This document shows positions 47,040-58,700 of a stretch of 64,000 nucleotides of DNA, one piece after another. The translations under genes were made by a program, and so were the position numbers. Origin of the DNA: Bidens hawaiensis (lineage: Eukaryota; Streptophyta; Magnoliopsida; Asterales; Asteraceae); contig JAIQDT010003856.1 of NCBI GenBank assembly GCA_021521415.1, positions 186,001 through 250,000 of the forward strand, written 5' to 3'. Positions within the stretch are counted from its first letter, which is position 1, and each line of letters begins with the position of its first letter. Below the pieces are notes generated by a model that was not told the DNA's origin, made no database searches, and worked only from the letters and a program-made list of their open reading frames with translations.

Positions 47040-48299
47040 TCATTTTGTAGGTGGAAGAACCCAGATCCCAGAGATCCATCGGTGAAATAGCATAATCACA
47101 CCCGAGGAAAGTAGATCGTCTACCAGTGAGTCGATCCACGTTTCCTCCTCCTCTTCCGCGAGCTCCAGCTCGTAGTTCTCAAGCGCGTCTACAATACGTG
47201 CAAAAGAAGTGTTAGCCAAATTTGGTATTATAAAGGCAAATGTATAAGTACAAAGGCTTACCAGGCGCATCGCTGTCGAAGAGAAATCCCAGATCAACAG
47301 GGATGAACATGTCATCGAAGCGATCGGGGAAGCCAACCTCCCCAGCGCCCAGCGCGACGGAGCCACCCTCCATATGCTCATCATAGGCGGCGTGGACATA
47401 CTCCTTGCTGACTGCACAAAAACAAGTTAAATGATATCAGCAGAAAGAATTATATTCGCGCAGAAGTAAGGCAATGAGATTAACTTACACAAGCCGTCAA
47501 CTTGGATAACGGGCTCAGTCGCGCTGTCGGCCCACCTCCTGCTCATACCAACCCCCACCAGCGCCTCCTCGCAAATGTTCTTGGCGGGGGATGGTTCGGC
47601 AGTCAACTTTTTAACCCATGCGCCAGTTGGGTTCTTGAAGACACCCACATCCGCAGGCGCAGAAGAAATCGCGCGCATGGTCATGCGGATGGGGATCACA
47701 CCAGCCTTAATGTAAAAAAATCTCTCAGACCAGTCATGAAGGCTCTTGAATGAAACAGTGCAGCACTTGACCTTCTGACTGCGAGGAATAAATGAGAACC
47801 AAGAATCTTGGATCTTGGGCTTATAAAAAAACTGAAAGCGCCGAGGGGTGGGCTCCTCGCGCTGAGATTTGCACATGAACTCAAAATGAGTCATGCGCAC
47901 GAGTCCAAACGGATGGACTTGGGATATATGAATCCCATAAAACCTAAGCACCGCACCCACAAACCTTGTCATCGGGAGACGAAGGTTGCAGTGGGTGAAA
48001 AAATGGCAGTAAAGGGATATATAGCCGGTAGGCGGGTCCGCCGCCGTTTGCCCGGCCCCAGGCAACATGCAGCCAAACTCAGGGAGAAAGCCCTGAGAGG
48101 CGATAAGGCTGTCAAAATCGGACTGCCTAAGTTTGCAGGGGATCTCATCCCACTTCTTCACGGCCTTGGTCCTCCCTACCTCCTCCGACGAGGCCTCAGC
48201 AGCCCTCTTCCCCTTGCCGGTCTTCTTCAATGTAGACATTACTAACGATTTAACACGGCGATGGATAGGGGAGATTGTGTTGTCTGAGCTATCAGACAT
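47040..48299 (-). CDS. Antisense retroelement gene, PF04195-like (putative gypsy-type transposon protein)
   Basis: Three exons on the minus strand: 48299-47489, 47411-47262 and 47188-47040, with GT-AG introns (GTAAGT, and GTAAGC; acceptors TGCAG and TGTAG). Frames join at phase 1 each time to give 369 residues. The N-terminal third is basic. The core GFLPEFGCMLPGAGQ, YISLYCHFFTHCNLRLPMTRF and FYGIHISQVHPFGLVRMTHF is the plant 'gypsy-type transposon' domain often found antisense in Tat elements. After splicing comes FSKEYVHAAYDEHMEGGSV. Exon 3 (ELELAEEEEETWIDSL) crosses the 5' LTR edge, so the last 36 codons or so are LTR antisense. No stop interrupts it. Function is unknown. Confidence 0.75.
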
Positions 48300-48482
48300 A
48301 CAACTGTAAAAACGGACAAAGGATGATCTGAAGAACAGAGATCTGGAAGCAGAAGACAGCTAATCGGAATAGAGTGAAAGAAAGGAAAGCTTTGAATAAA
48401 ACAGCAAGGAAGATGAAGAATAAAAACTCTAAGGGCTTGCTTTTATAGGCCCAGGAGAGAGAAAAATTGGTGCTGATCGGAC

Positions 48483-48688
48483 TTCACGCGCTCCCACTCG
48501 CAGGTGTAAGCCAACGCGAGCGCGACACGTGTCCCTAACACTGTGTGAGGGGACACGAAAAGAAACTATACAGGTGCTGCCAGAGTTCACGCGCCACCAC
48601 TCGCAGGAACGGACCAACGCGAGCGCGACACGTGTCCCTGACACTATGTGAGGGGACACGAAAGGCAACTGTAGCACCTCGAGCACAC
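48483..48688. promoter_or_regulatory. Two-copy 103-bp repeat with G-boxes upstream of the antisense gene
   Basis: Copies start TTCACGCGC at 48483 and 48586. Each holds GCGCGACACGTGTCCCT, with the G-box/ABRE core CACGTG. They lie 180-390 bp upstream of the antisense ATG at 48299, so they may be part of its promoter. Confidence 0.6.
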
Positions 48689-48892
48689 GAAAGGTCTGAC
48701 ACGTCTCCATCACTGACGCATGTCAGCAACAACCAACCACGTGCAGGGACGATTCGTTTTCAACCAAAGGGATAGAATTTCGCGCAACGATGAATAATAA
48801 GAAGAAAAAGACAAACCCCTACTAAAAGAGCAAACTATTAAGTCTAATATCTATCTTACCTCGCTCGCGCGAGATAAGACACACATTAGACT

Positions 48893-48905
48893 GGGGGGGG
48901 GGGGG
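48893..48905 (+). other. 13-G tract, likely polypurine tract
   Basis: An unbroken run of 13 G directly before the right LTR (CT then TGAAGAGG). The position is that of a polypurine tract, though pure G is unusual. Confidence 0.6.
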
Positions 48906-48907
48906 CT

Positions 48908-49861
48908 TGAAGAGGTATGTACCCGCCTCAACACCGAGCGAGGCGGGTCAACCCACAAGATATAGACAAGAGGCTTGAAATCAAGACATTATGAAGGCAC
49001 AAAGCCAAAACCTATGCGCATGGCGCATATCACATATGCTCACGCATATCACATATGCTCATGCATCACATGCTCAGGCATCACATATGCTCAGGCACCA
49101 CAGATGCTCAGGCATCACATATGCTCACGCATCACATATGCTCACGCATATCACATATGCGCGTGGCGCATATCACATGCTTGTGCAGATCACATTTGCG
49201 CATGAAACATCTGCGCGTGAGAATAAAGAGAAGACCTCGCGCATCCTCAGGATTGGCGCATATCACACATGCACATAATCAACCTCGTCCTTATCCAAAT
49301 CAGGATTAGGGCAACCTTGATTGTGCTCGTCAGACAACCTTCCAGAATGTATCTTTTTAAGGAATAAGAATATGCTGATGTTGACAGCTGCCAATGAAAG
49401 GTGGACAACTCAGCAAAACCTATGTGCTACCACGTGATTATAACCAATGAAAAAGCACCAGGTGTCCCAAGGACACGTGGCGCAAAGCAATTGGAGGAGG
49501 CCAACAAGGCCCTAACTGGGTCTAAGCCCAATCAGTGGAAACCCTAGCACTATAAATACCACATCAACTCCACAAGGAGAGGGACATCCAATAACACACA
49601 ATTACACAGTATTCAGCTATATCAAGCAATACACTCCAAATTCCTTACTCTCATATTATTATCTTCTCCTACAAACACTTATTCTCACACCGGAGGGTTA
49701 CCCCAAAGAGGACCCCTCTGTCCCTTTCTGAGGGGTAAGTTTACGGTGCTGTTCATTTTGTAGGTGGAAGAACCCAGATCCCAGAGATCCATCGGTGAAA
49801 TAGCATAATCACACCCGAGGAAAGTAGATCGTCTACCAGTGAGTCGATCCACGTTTCTTCA
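48908..49861 (+). repeat. 3' LTR of the non-autonomous element
   Basis: 954 bp, TGAAGAGG to TTTCTTCA, with inverted TGAAGA/TCTTCA ends. Nearly identical to 46182-47148. Confidence 0.9.
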
Positions 49862-50896
49862 TCAACCCAATTAACAAAACCCCTAACAAAGATTTATCAA
49901 ACATTGAACTAGTTAACAGATTTGAATAGCTAGGGTTTTGATGAGGAAGATGAACCTTAATGTTAAGTTAAATATATTGGTTTCTGGTAAGATTACCAAA
50001 CTAACAAGCTGGCCTAGTGTTTAAGTCTTCTCTGTATAGTCAGAAGGACCCGGGTCAGGACAATTTTTTTTGGTATTTTATTTTCTACCCATTTTTTCTT
50101 TTATTTAGTCAATTTAACTTATTAATATATATTATAAATCAAATAAAATTATTTTAAGATTAGATAAAATTAGTTATAAATCATGTATCACTTTCCACCT
50201 AAAAACCGACTTTTGTTTTCATTAAAGTTTCGTGAAAATCCGATTATAAATTATATTATTAACTATCCTTTCACTAACTTTATAACACGCTAATGTAATA
50301 GTTTTGAAGTTAAAACTTCCGTTAAAAATAATATTCTACAAACGTGATAATCCTCAATCTCGTGTTAAATTAATATTTAGATAATATTAATATAAATGCA
50401 ATCGTTAAATTACCGTTACAATTTTTTAATAATACTATAATACCAATTGCCATAAAAGATACAATAAAAATAGAATGATAAAATATACATTCAACTCTTC
50501 TAATTTTCAACAAATCGGTTTGTTTACTTTTATAAGTTGTTAGTTAATATTTTGTACTTTTAATTATAGAGTTCGTGAAGTTCAATTGTTTCGGTTTCAT
50601 TTACGCACTTTCGGTTTTATTTCAAGTTTGTCTTCAACTTCAAGGTGAGTTTCTCACACCCCTTTTTTACCATTTTTAACTATTTTGGGGGTAACATATA
50701 TATCCTATCAACAATTCAATTTTGTTTATTCATTATTTACAAACTACAATTCGCTACATGGACTTGTGTGTTTACTTGTTACTTGCTACAAATTACTTGC
50801 TCATGGATTACTTCAAGATAGTATATGATCATACGCCCCCCTTTGCGCTCAATACATTTGTTGTTATGAGTGGAAAAGGGCCTCATTATACGAGTA

Positions 50897-50995
50897 CGTT
50901 GGTGCACAATCCCAACTGGAAAGGACCTTACTTGCGCTTATCTGAGTACGCTGGTGCACAATCCCAGTTGGAAATGACCTTACTTGCTCATTTAC
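50897..50995. repeat. Two-copy repeat of about 50 bp in the solo LTR
   Basis: GAGTACGTTGGTGCACAATCCC is repeated as GAGTACGCTGGTGCACAATCCC about 50 bp later, each followed by a GGAAAGGACCTTACTTGC-like text. Confidence 0.75.
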
Positions 50996-51331
50996 ACTTG
51001 TTCATGGAATTGTATGATTTTTATGTACGTATATCAAAACTTGTGTGAGCTCACCAACTATTCATATAGTTGACCTTTATTTTATATATATACTATAGGT
51101 GCAATTATTAGAGGATGAAACGGAGAAGACACTAGAATTTAAGTTACATTAATAAATGGACAAATTGTTAATTGCTCTTTTATTTTCCTTGTATTTCTTG
51201 TTATAAACTTGTGTACTTGATGTATAAATTAATTAATGATAATATTGACACTTAATAGTGTCACATGTGTTTTGGGTAATCTGTACGTCACACTCGGGCG
51301 TATTCCGCTTTAGCCGGGGTGTTACAGTATC

Positions 51332-52792
51332 TGATAGAATTATTATTTTCAGCTCATGCATGTTATGTTATGATAGATTTGTTGTATTATATAATTTAAT
51401 GATATCCTATATAATTTCTATTCCATTGTTCATATTAAACCAGTCCAAAATCTTTAGTTGTATGTCAGCTTTAGCGGGAAATTATGCATGCTTATAACTT
51501 ATATGGTGCTGAACCTATATAGACAACATGGTGAACATGTTTATGAGAGAACACCACCTATGGCTGATGACACCAAGGTATACATACCTTAATGTCAAGT
51601 AAATCAATCGCTATTTTTAATAATGCACTAATCATCTTGCCTTTTTCTTGTATTAGAAAAACAGTGACAGTTATTGAGTGTAGTCTACACTTTAATCCAT
51701 GCAAATCTCAACTTCAGCGCGAATCCAGTGATGAGGTTTATATTTTTGTTTTAACTTTCGTATTATTTATTATAACTAAAATTTTGTAGGATTGCAAATT
51801 TTAAAAAAGAAAGAGAAAGGGGAAGATCACTTACATTTTGGAAATAGGACGAGGTAGTTGATGTTTCGAGCTCCGAGGATGAGAAATGTCATGTGATTAT
51901 TGATGTTTCTAGCGCTGATGACGAAAATGAAGAAGATGATAGCAGTGACTCAACTTCAACTTTCCGAACAAATTAAAAGATTCCAAGAGTTAGGGGCCAA
52001 AGTAGCAACCAGTTGTTTGAGTTTTAAGAGTTTAAATGCTTTTTATAATAACATTCCTAGAATGGATGCATGTTTTTTTAATTGAGTTCATGTTACCTTC
52101 ATAAGTTTGGTGTATTGGGTTTTTTAATAAATGTTTATGATAATTGTTTTCATGTCTATATTATATATTACGGTTTAAACAAAATACTGGTGATGTGTAT
52201 CATGTTATCTATAATATATATAAACAAAGATATAAAAATCCTACGTGTCGCGATGTGGTCGCTCCCCCCTTTTTTTGGAGTCACCAGATTTGTTTGATTT
52301 TTAAATGGAGACTTCTCATACATTTGACCCATATTCCTTAAACGGGTTATAACATTTGATTAAATTAAAAATTATTCTCACCAAATTATTGATGTAAAAA
52401 TCCTATAAAATAGGATATAATAAAAATTAATATATGATTTATTTTAAAAAAGATATATATATTATTTAAATTAAAAAACCAATTTGATAGTAAAAAAAAT
52501 TAAACAAGTCTTGGGTCTCATCAAACCATACTTATATTAATAACTTTCATAAATATTATTTATAATTAAAAAACCAATTTTATAGTAAAAAATATAAACG
52601 AGTCTTGGGTCTCATAAAAACCATATAGCTTTTAAACCGGGTTATAACATCTCCTTTATTTGTGAAACAATTTATTATCAACCATAAGTATATTATTAAC
52701 TTTCATACAATAAAAAATATATATTCAAAAAATAAATAAATATTAGAGAAACAATATAAAACAACCCCCGTAATACGGGGGTTAAAAACTAG
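51332..52792 (+). mobile_element. 3' part of a non-autonomous Helitron
   Basis: Ends with a perfect hairpin CCCCCGT-AAT-ACGGGGG (52765-52781), seven bases, then CTAG (52789-52792) followed by T, the plant Helitron 3' terminus. Upstream at about 52466-52620 is a two-copy AT-rich repeat with AAGTCTTGGGTCTCAT. Acidic exon-like text near 51880-51975 (DDENEEDDSSDSTSTF) may be captured or replication-gene debris. The 5' terminus was not found. Confidence 0.65.
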
Positions 52793-52945
52793 TATATTAT
52801 ATACTATAATGCATTTTACTAATTATGTAATACACTTCTGTTTGCCATTCCAATGAACATGTACCTCCCAAAATGTATTGGAAGGTAACCAAACCGTTGC
52901 TTTGTTAATAAATCAATGTAGTCATCATATTCTTAAGTGGATATT

Positions 52946-52973
52946 CCCGTCCACCGGACGGGTCAACTACTAG
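52946..52973 (+). mobile_element. Helitron 3' terminus (second)
   Basis: Hairpin CCCGTCC-ACC-GGACGGG (52946-52962), spacer of seven, CTAG ending at 52973, then T. Confidence 0.7.
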
Positions 52974-53217
52974 TTAGTATAGATAGGATAGTTCAAGTAA
53001 TAGATGATAAAAAATTCAATTATTTTGTTATTATTGTTGTCGTTTTCTTTTATTGTATACCGATGGTAGAACAACTCATTCTCGATTTAAATTTCAAATA
53101 TATTTAATGATATAAAACGACTATATTTGTAATACATTTTTTACATACTATAAAGAGTTTAATTATCTTTTTTTTATTTGTATTATATTATTCATCGTAA
53201 TTTATATATTAATTTAT

Positions 53218-53247
53218 CCCGTGTAATACACGGGTTTCTTAAACTGG
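53218..53247 (+). mobile_element. Helitron 3' terminus (third)
   Basis: Hairpin CCCGTGT-AAT-ACACGGG (53218-53234), spacer of nine, CTGG ending at 53247, then T. CTRR is the accepted end. Confidence 0.65.
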
Positions 53248-55560
53248 TATATATATACATATATATACACACACACACTATTATTTATTACGTCATCCGG
53301 GTCAGTGTCCGGTCCGCTCTCCCAAGTCGGTCTGACCTGTGACCCGGTAAGGAGTCCGGGTCGACATCCAGTCCGAGTCTGAAAACATTGCATAGACCAT
53401 ATTTAAACCTTAAGATTTTACAATTGTACAAATAAATAATTTGAAACACATTTTGACGTAAATTGTTAGTTAAATTGAGACAAATTAATAAAAAAACATG
53501 TTATCAAAATAATTGATAAATTGATGTACTCAAATATCAAATATTTTTATCTTCACGTACACATGTGGACACATATTAAGTTTGTAATCGGTAAGATGAA
53601 AAAATAATAATGTTTTCCATTTTACATAATAATTAAGTAATATCAAACATTACATAGCATACATCAAACTAAAGATACGAAGCATTTTAACAAAAAATTG
53701 GTGGCCATCAAATTTGCTAGAAATGTTTTTTTGAATTTGTCAATTATTAACATTAGAACATAATATCATGTGAAAGGACAAACTTTATCCAAAATATAAC
53801 GTTTTTTTATAAATATTTCATTTGTAAAGGAAATTGTTCTGATACAAATATAGTGATTAATTAATAGAATTATGTCATTTATCTAAAAAATCTATTGCTT
53901 TAATAGTATAGGTATATATGTATATTTATTTAAACTCTTTTAATTGTTCATAACATATGAATCCATTTTTTTATAACATATTAATTGTATTAGAGTTGTA
54001 CTTTTAATTTCAAATGATGTAATTACCATTTAGTTAATATTTGAACAATTTTTAATTACGCATAAATTTTAAGATTAATATATACAATTGAAAAAATAAT
54101 TATATAATGAAATTGATTTTAAATAAAGTAATGATGTTAATGAGTTTGAAACATAATTTACTGCAAATTGTAATCACTTTAATAAAATTTTAGTTAGGGA
54201 AGACTTCTGTGTAATAAAATTAAAATTAACCTGTTTAATTTTAATTATCTCTATATTAGTTTAATTATAATTAATTAGTGAAATTAGTAGAATAAAACTT
54301 TATTATTTCAATTTAACTTACATTTAACAAAAAGGTCTTTAAATCGAAATAAAACAAAAGTTTAATTAAAAATTAATTTATAATAAAATATACCTTTATT
54401 TATTTATTAATGTTGAAATGAAACTCAAGTTATTTCAATCAATAATTAACAAAGACATTTATTTGGTTCGGAGGTCATCCGTGTGTTTAACAGTGGCTAC
54501 TTATTTGAAATTGAAGTGTACAAAAACAGTTATATAACAATTACTGTTTGTTTTTTCTTCCTATATATTTTTATTAATATTTTTGAATATGTTACTTTTA
54601 TTTAATAGCGATATTTTTCGTTTACAGTTTGGATTGCTAAATGGTAATGATTTGAATATTCGCAGACCAATTCCATTGAAGTTGTCATTTCTTGATGAAA
54701 AGTTTTTGAAAGCAACATATTTCTATAATATTTGCGAGATTTGCACGATAATCTTGGTAAGTTGTTGGTTATATTTTATAAAGTTTCATATTGATCTCCT
54801 ATACCCTATTGTATAAAGATTAATTAGTTTATTACTTTTGACAGACGAAAAATATCATCTTGCTCGAAACATATTTGTGTTAGTTGAATATGTTGTCTAT
54901 ATTTATATGGTATGTTGATATGATTTTCCACCCGTATATAACACAGGCAATATCCTAACTTAATGGAATAAAACAACTTAAAAAAACCGGAAGATAAGCC
55001 AAACAGTCGATAAATTGAATGTCGCAGCCTTTTTGCATATGATATTTATGGGCGCCTTATGTGGTCGCTAAAAGTGACAGGTCCACTAGTAAAGATAAGA
55101 GAGTTCATGTAATAGATAATTAAGAAAAAACTAATAACGGTATTCAATCAATTATTTTGTTATTATTGTTGTATCGTTTAAACGACGTACACACCAGTAA
55201 AACTACGACACTAGCTTTTATAATGAGACTTGAACCTCAAGTTCATTTTTTTTACCACTATGATTCCTTTTTTAATTTTGAACAGCCTATGATTCATATG
55301 TTAACTATTTTGTCGTTATGTTAACTATTATCATTGCATTGTTTTTTAATCCCTTTTTTTTTCTTAATTATCTTTTACGGGTTTCAGACATGTTGATCGA
55401 GCTTTCCGTAACAACAGAATTATTCATTCCTACACTTATTATTTTGTTGCACACTTTTTAGCTCCAGAACAGAATGGGCTCCGAAACTATAGAAATAATT
55501 CACATAAATTTAATTCCATTGAATTTAATAGAGGTCATTTATCCCTAACCACTAATCGAT
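53248..55560. other. AT-rich gene-free stretch
   Basis: Mostly AT-rich intergenic DNA. 53295-53395 has GGGTC/GTCCGG-rich text. 54625-54757 is an open segment between an AG and a GT (FGLLNGNDLNIRRPIPLKLS), unidentified. 55092-55172 repeats the text found at 52979-53040. Confidence 0.5.
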
Positions 55561-55561
55561 C

Positions 55562-55570
55562 TATATAAAT
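55562..55570 (+). promoter_or_regulatory. TATA box of the intact GDSL gene
   Basis: TATATAAAT about 165 bp upstream of the ATG at 55727, followed by TACGTG. Confidence 0.55.
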
Positions 55571-55726
55571 GGTGTACGTGTTTCTTCCTATTTACACATC
55601 ATATGATCACGTAACTCATGATCTCATCCTCAGAACTAATCAGCTAGTATTCGATAAATATCTGGAGTTGGTCAGATTCATCCCATCTTTGCTGTTCCCG
55701 AACTAGATGTATTAGCGTCGACACTA

Positions 55727-58700
55727 ATGGGTATGCTTCCTTGTCAAAAAGAGGAGGTTAAGGTTGTTCTTGGAGTGTTGATAGTGTTTGTCTGGTCAGC
55801 GACTTGTTTGGCCGAAACTATTTCTGCGAGTTTTGTTTTCGGTGACTCGCTGTACGACGTGGGCAACAATAACTACATTACCTCCCTAGCGAAGGCAAAC
55901 TATCCCCCAAACGGGATCGACTTCGGGAAGCCTACTGGACGATTTACAAATGGAAGAACAGTGCCAGACATTCTAGGCTAGTGTTCAGTTTATTATTCTA
56001 ATTAATGCTACAGAATTGACAATTATATCCAATGAAAATTAATCAGTTTCTGCTTTTTATTTTCTTCATCCAGGTCTGAGATTGGGTTTGGAGGATTATA
56101 CACCACCATACCTGGCTCCAACCACTGTTGGCCCGGTGATCCTTAAAGGTGTCAATTATGCATCTGGTGGTGCAGGAATTCTAAATGAAACGGGAAAGAT
56201 ATTTGTAAGTAGTGACGGATTCATGGTTTGTCTCACCGGGTTTAAAGTTAACGTGCTCAGATGTCTCATATCAACGTCTGAATTTCTTGTTCTGGTCGGG
56301 CAGGATCATGCTCGTGAAATATACACTATGAAATAACCATTTAGAAAGGATAACAGAAATAATTAAACGAATTTGATACTAATTTTTTCTTTCACTTATT
56401 TTGATTTTTAAATGCAATATGTATAGACTGATCTTTTCTCGTTAAGTACAAAAAGAACGGGCTGGCGCTCAAAATCTTGGGGTCCGGTAAAAAGCCATAA
56501 TATATACATCAAAAGCCAAGGGTGTTGGTAAATCAAGAACAATCATACACACAATATGATGAAAAGAGATGAAGAACAAAGATGAGTTGAACTTTCTTGA
56601 TATTTGAATCTATAGTTTTTTACAAGTGTTGATGGGTTTATATATATACCCAACCACCAGACACAACGTTTCATTGAAATGTCATGACTTAAAATGGTTT
56701 CTAACTTTCAAACGTACATTCTAAACATATTTTCTACTACTGACACTAGGACCCATATATTTAGTTTTTCAATACTCAACCTTAAACTAAATATAGTTTA
56801 AGAAGGTGTTTAAACCTTTTTGACTTCCTTTCCTATTAGCAATGGTTCATCTTCATAGACGAGATGCGCCTCTTCTTCATTGGCTCTCTCCTTATCCTTC
56901 CATGTAGAGCAATCTCTTGCAAAGTGCCTGTATTCACCACAATTGAAACATCTAAACTTGCTCTTGTCTCTGCTTTATTGATTTGAACTTCTCCCACACC
57001 CTCCCCCTTTGAATGATCATCTGCCTCTTCCACGGTTTTGATCACCACGTTCTCCTCCATAATGCTAACTTTCTGAATTACTTGCACTTGCTATCAGTAA
57101 CCATCCTTGATCATCGTACTCCATTTCTTCTAAATATTTAAGGCGTTCTTCAAGAGATGTTATTCTTTCCACTGCTTCGTCAAATGGCATCTTATCAATT
57201 TCGAGTACTGCTCAATATTTGCCACATCCGGTAGATTCTTCTTTGGTACCAAGATAAGCAACTTCTTTACAATTTTCTTGTCTTTAAGAGTTGCAAAAGG
57301 ACTTTTAAACATGGATGTATACTTCCTAACTTGCTTGCGAAGTTACTCATGGTTTCATTCTCATTCATCTAAAGGATTTTAATTCTCTCCTCAAAGTCTG
57401 TAGACGCACTCTGTGTACCATATCCGCACCAAGGAATTGAGTTTTTATTGCATCCCATACTTCCTTTGCACTTTCAAATTGCATCATTTGCTTTAGAAGA
57501 TCATTGCTTTTATTGTATTATTCTTTATTTTGTTTACTCTTTCCGTTGTTCCAAGCATTTCCCAAAGATTATATGCATTCAGGATTGTTTCCATCGTAAT
57601 TGACCATTCGTTGAAATATGATTCTATCAATTTTGGACATTGAAGAGATACGTTCCCTTACTCTTGAACCGATGTTGATGGGCTTCCATCTTCTTTGCCT
57701 TCTTTACCAACCATACTTAGTTGTCTTACTTTTTTGGACTTTCTCTTCCATACCTTGTGGTTCTTGCTTGAATCTTTCTTTTGCTTCTTGCTTATACTAC
57801 ACAGGTTTTGTTTGCCACATAGGTCTTGATTCTTTCTTGCCACACAGGTCTAAAAACGCCACACATGACTAACTTTCTTGCCACACAGGACTGACTTTCT
57901 TGCCACACCGCGAACTTCAACACATAGGAGTAACTTTCTTGCCTTTCTTTCACCACGAAGGAATACACGGTTTCGGTTTTCGTTTTTACTTTCTTAAAAG
58001 TTTTTGTTTTCATTCAGTTTGCTTTCATCAAATATTAATTTAATTTTAAAACTTCACTTCGTTCAATTCTGATTTAAAAAAAAAAAAAATCTTATTCCAA
58101 AAACTTTTATTGTTTTCTTAAATGATACACAGTTCATAAACGGAACTTTGCTTTTAGTTTCCATTTTTATGATTCTTTTAACTATCTAATATATGATCTC
58201 TTGAGTCAGTGTTTAAAATATAACTTAATAATTCAAAGTTGCTTTCAGGTTTGACTTATCATGAAACAATTTGTTTTTTGAAATGAAAAACATGATAAGA
58301 AAAAAAAAAACAATTTGGCTTTCACGATTAATTCAACAGACTTTCTTCAACTGACTATTGATTTTCTTTCTATCAATTGATTTTCACATAAACAACCGTC
58401 GCTTCCAAATTTTCTTGCTTTCCTGGATCGACAACTAGTGTTTCTACTTTCTGTAATTGACGATGTTGCTGATTTGATTCGAACCCGTTTGCCTTATTGA
58501 TCGCTACTTTCTGGTTCCCGTCTCTGTCTTCCAAGATTTGAAACATTTGCTCTAATACCAATGTTGGTAAATCAAGAATAATCATACACACAATATAAAG
58601 AACAAAGATAAATTGAACCTTCTTGATATTTGAATCAATGGTTTAAGTGTTGATGAGTTTATATACCCAACCAACAGACACAAATGCTCTAAGCCTAATT

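Larger units (their letters stand above)
46182..47148 (+). repeat. 5' LTR of the non-autonomous element
   Basis: 967 bp. Holds the CATATGCTCACGCATCA array (about 46297-46450) and a TATA box at 46840. Its last eight bases (TTTCCTCC) differ from the right LTR (TTTCTTCA), and no primer site follows, which points to a deletion joint here. Confidence 0.88.
46182..49861 (+). mobile_element. Young non-autonomous LTR element with one antisense gene
   Basis: LTRs 46182-47148 and 48908-49861 start TGAAGAGG; the right one ends TTTCTTCA. The 5-bp duplication TCAAC is at 46177-46181 and 49862-49866. The LTRs differ by about seven substitutions, a 15-bp unit and a 2-bp unit, so the insertion is recent. 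The interior (1759 bp) has no gag, protease or reverse transcriptase and no primer site after the 5' LTR. It holds only the minus-strand gene at 47040-48299, promoter-like repeats and a G-rich tract. The antisense PF04195-type gene suggests derivation from a Tat-type Gypsy element by internal deletion. Confidence 0.88.
45295..51326 (+). mobile_element. Gypsy-type solo LTR hosting a younger LTR element
   Basis: TGTAACATTCG at 45295 to CCGGGGTGTTACA at 51326, flanked by an exact 5-bp duplication GTATC (45290-45294 and 51327-51331). Removing the insertion at 46182-49861 leaves about 2.35 kb, close to the 2.1-kb LTR at 23328. It contains a GGTGAGTTTCTCACACCCC block near 50643, as in related LTRs. 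No coding sequence of its own is recognisable. Confidence 0.9.

Noticed and set aside
47502..48245. Plus-strand frames opposite the antisense retroelement gene
   Set aside because: Shadows of a spliced minus-strand gene with recognisable domain text.
54583..54816. 77-codon plus-strand frame in an AT-rich stretch
   Set aside because: An AG/GT-bounded part looks exon-like, but there is no family match and no neighbouring exons.
55066..55089. Fourth Helitron 3' end (GTCGCTAAAAGTGAC then CACTAG)
   Set aside because: The stem has a mismatch and is short; not reported as a feature, only mentioned with the shared flank.
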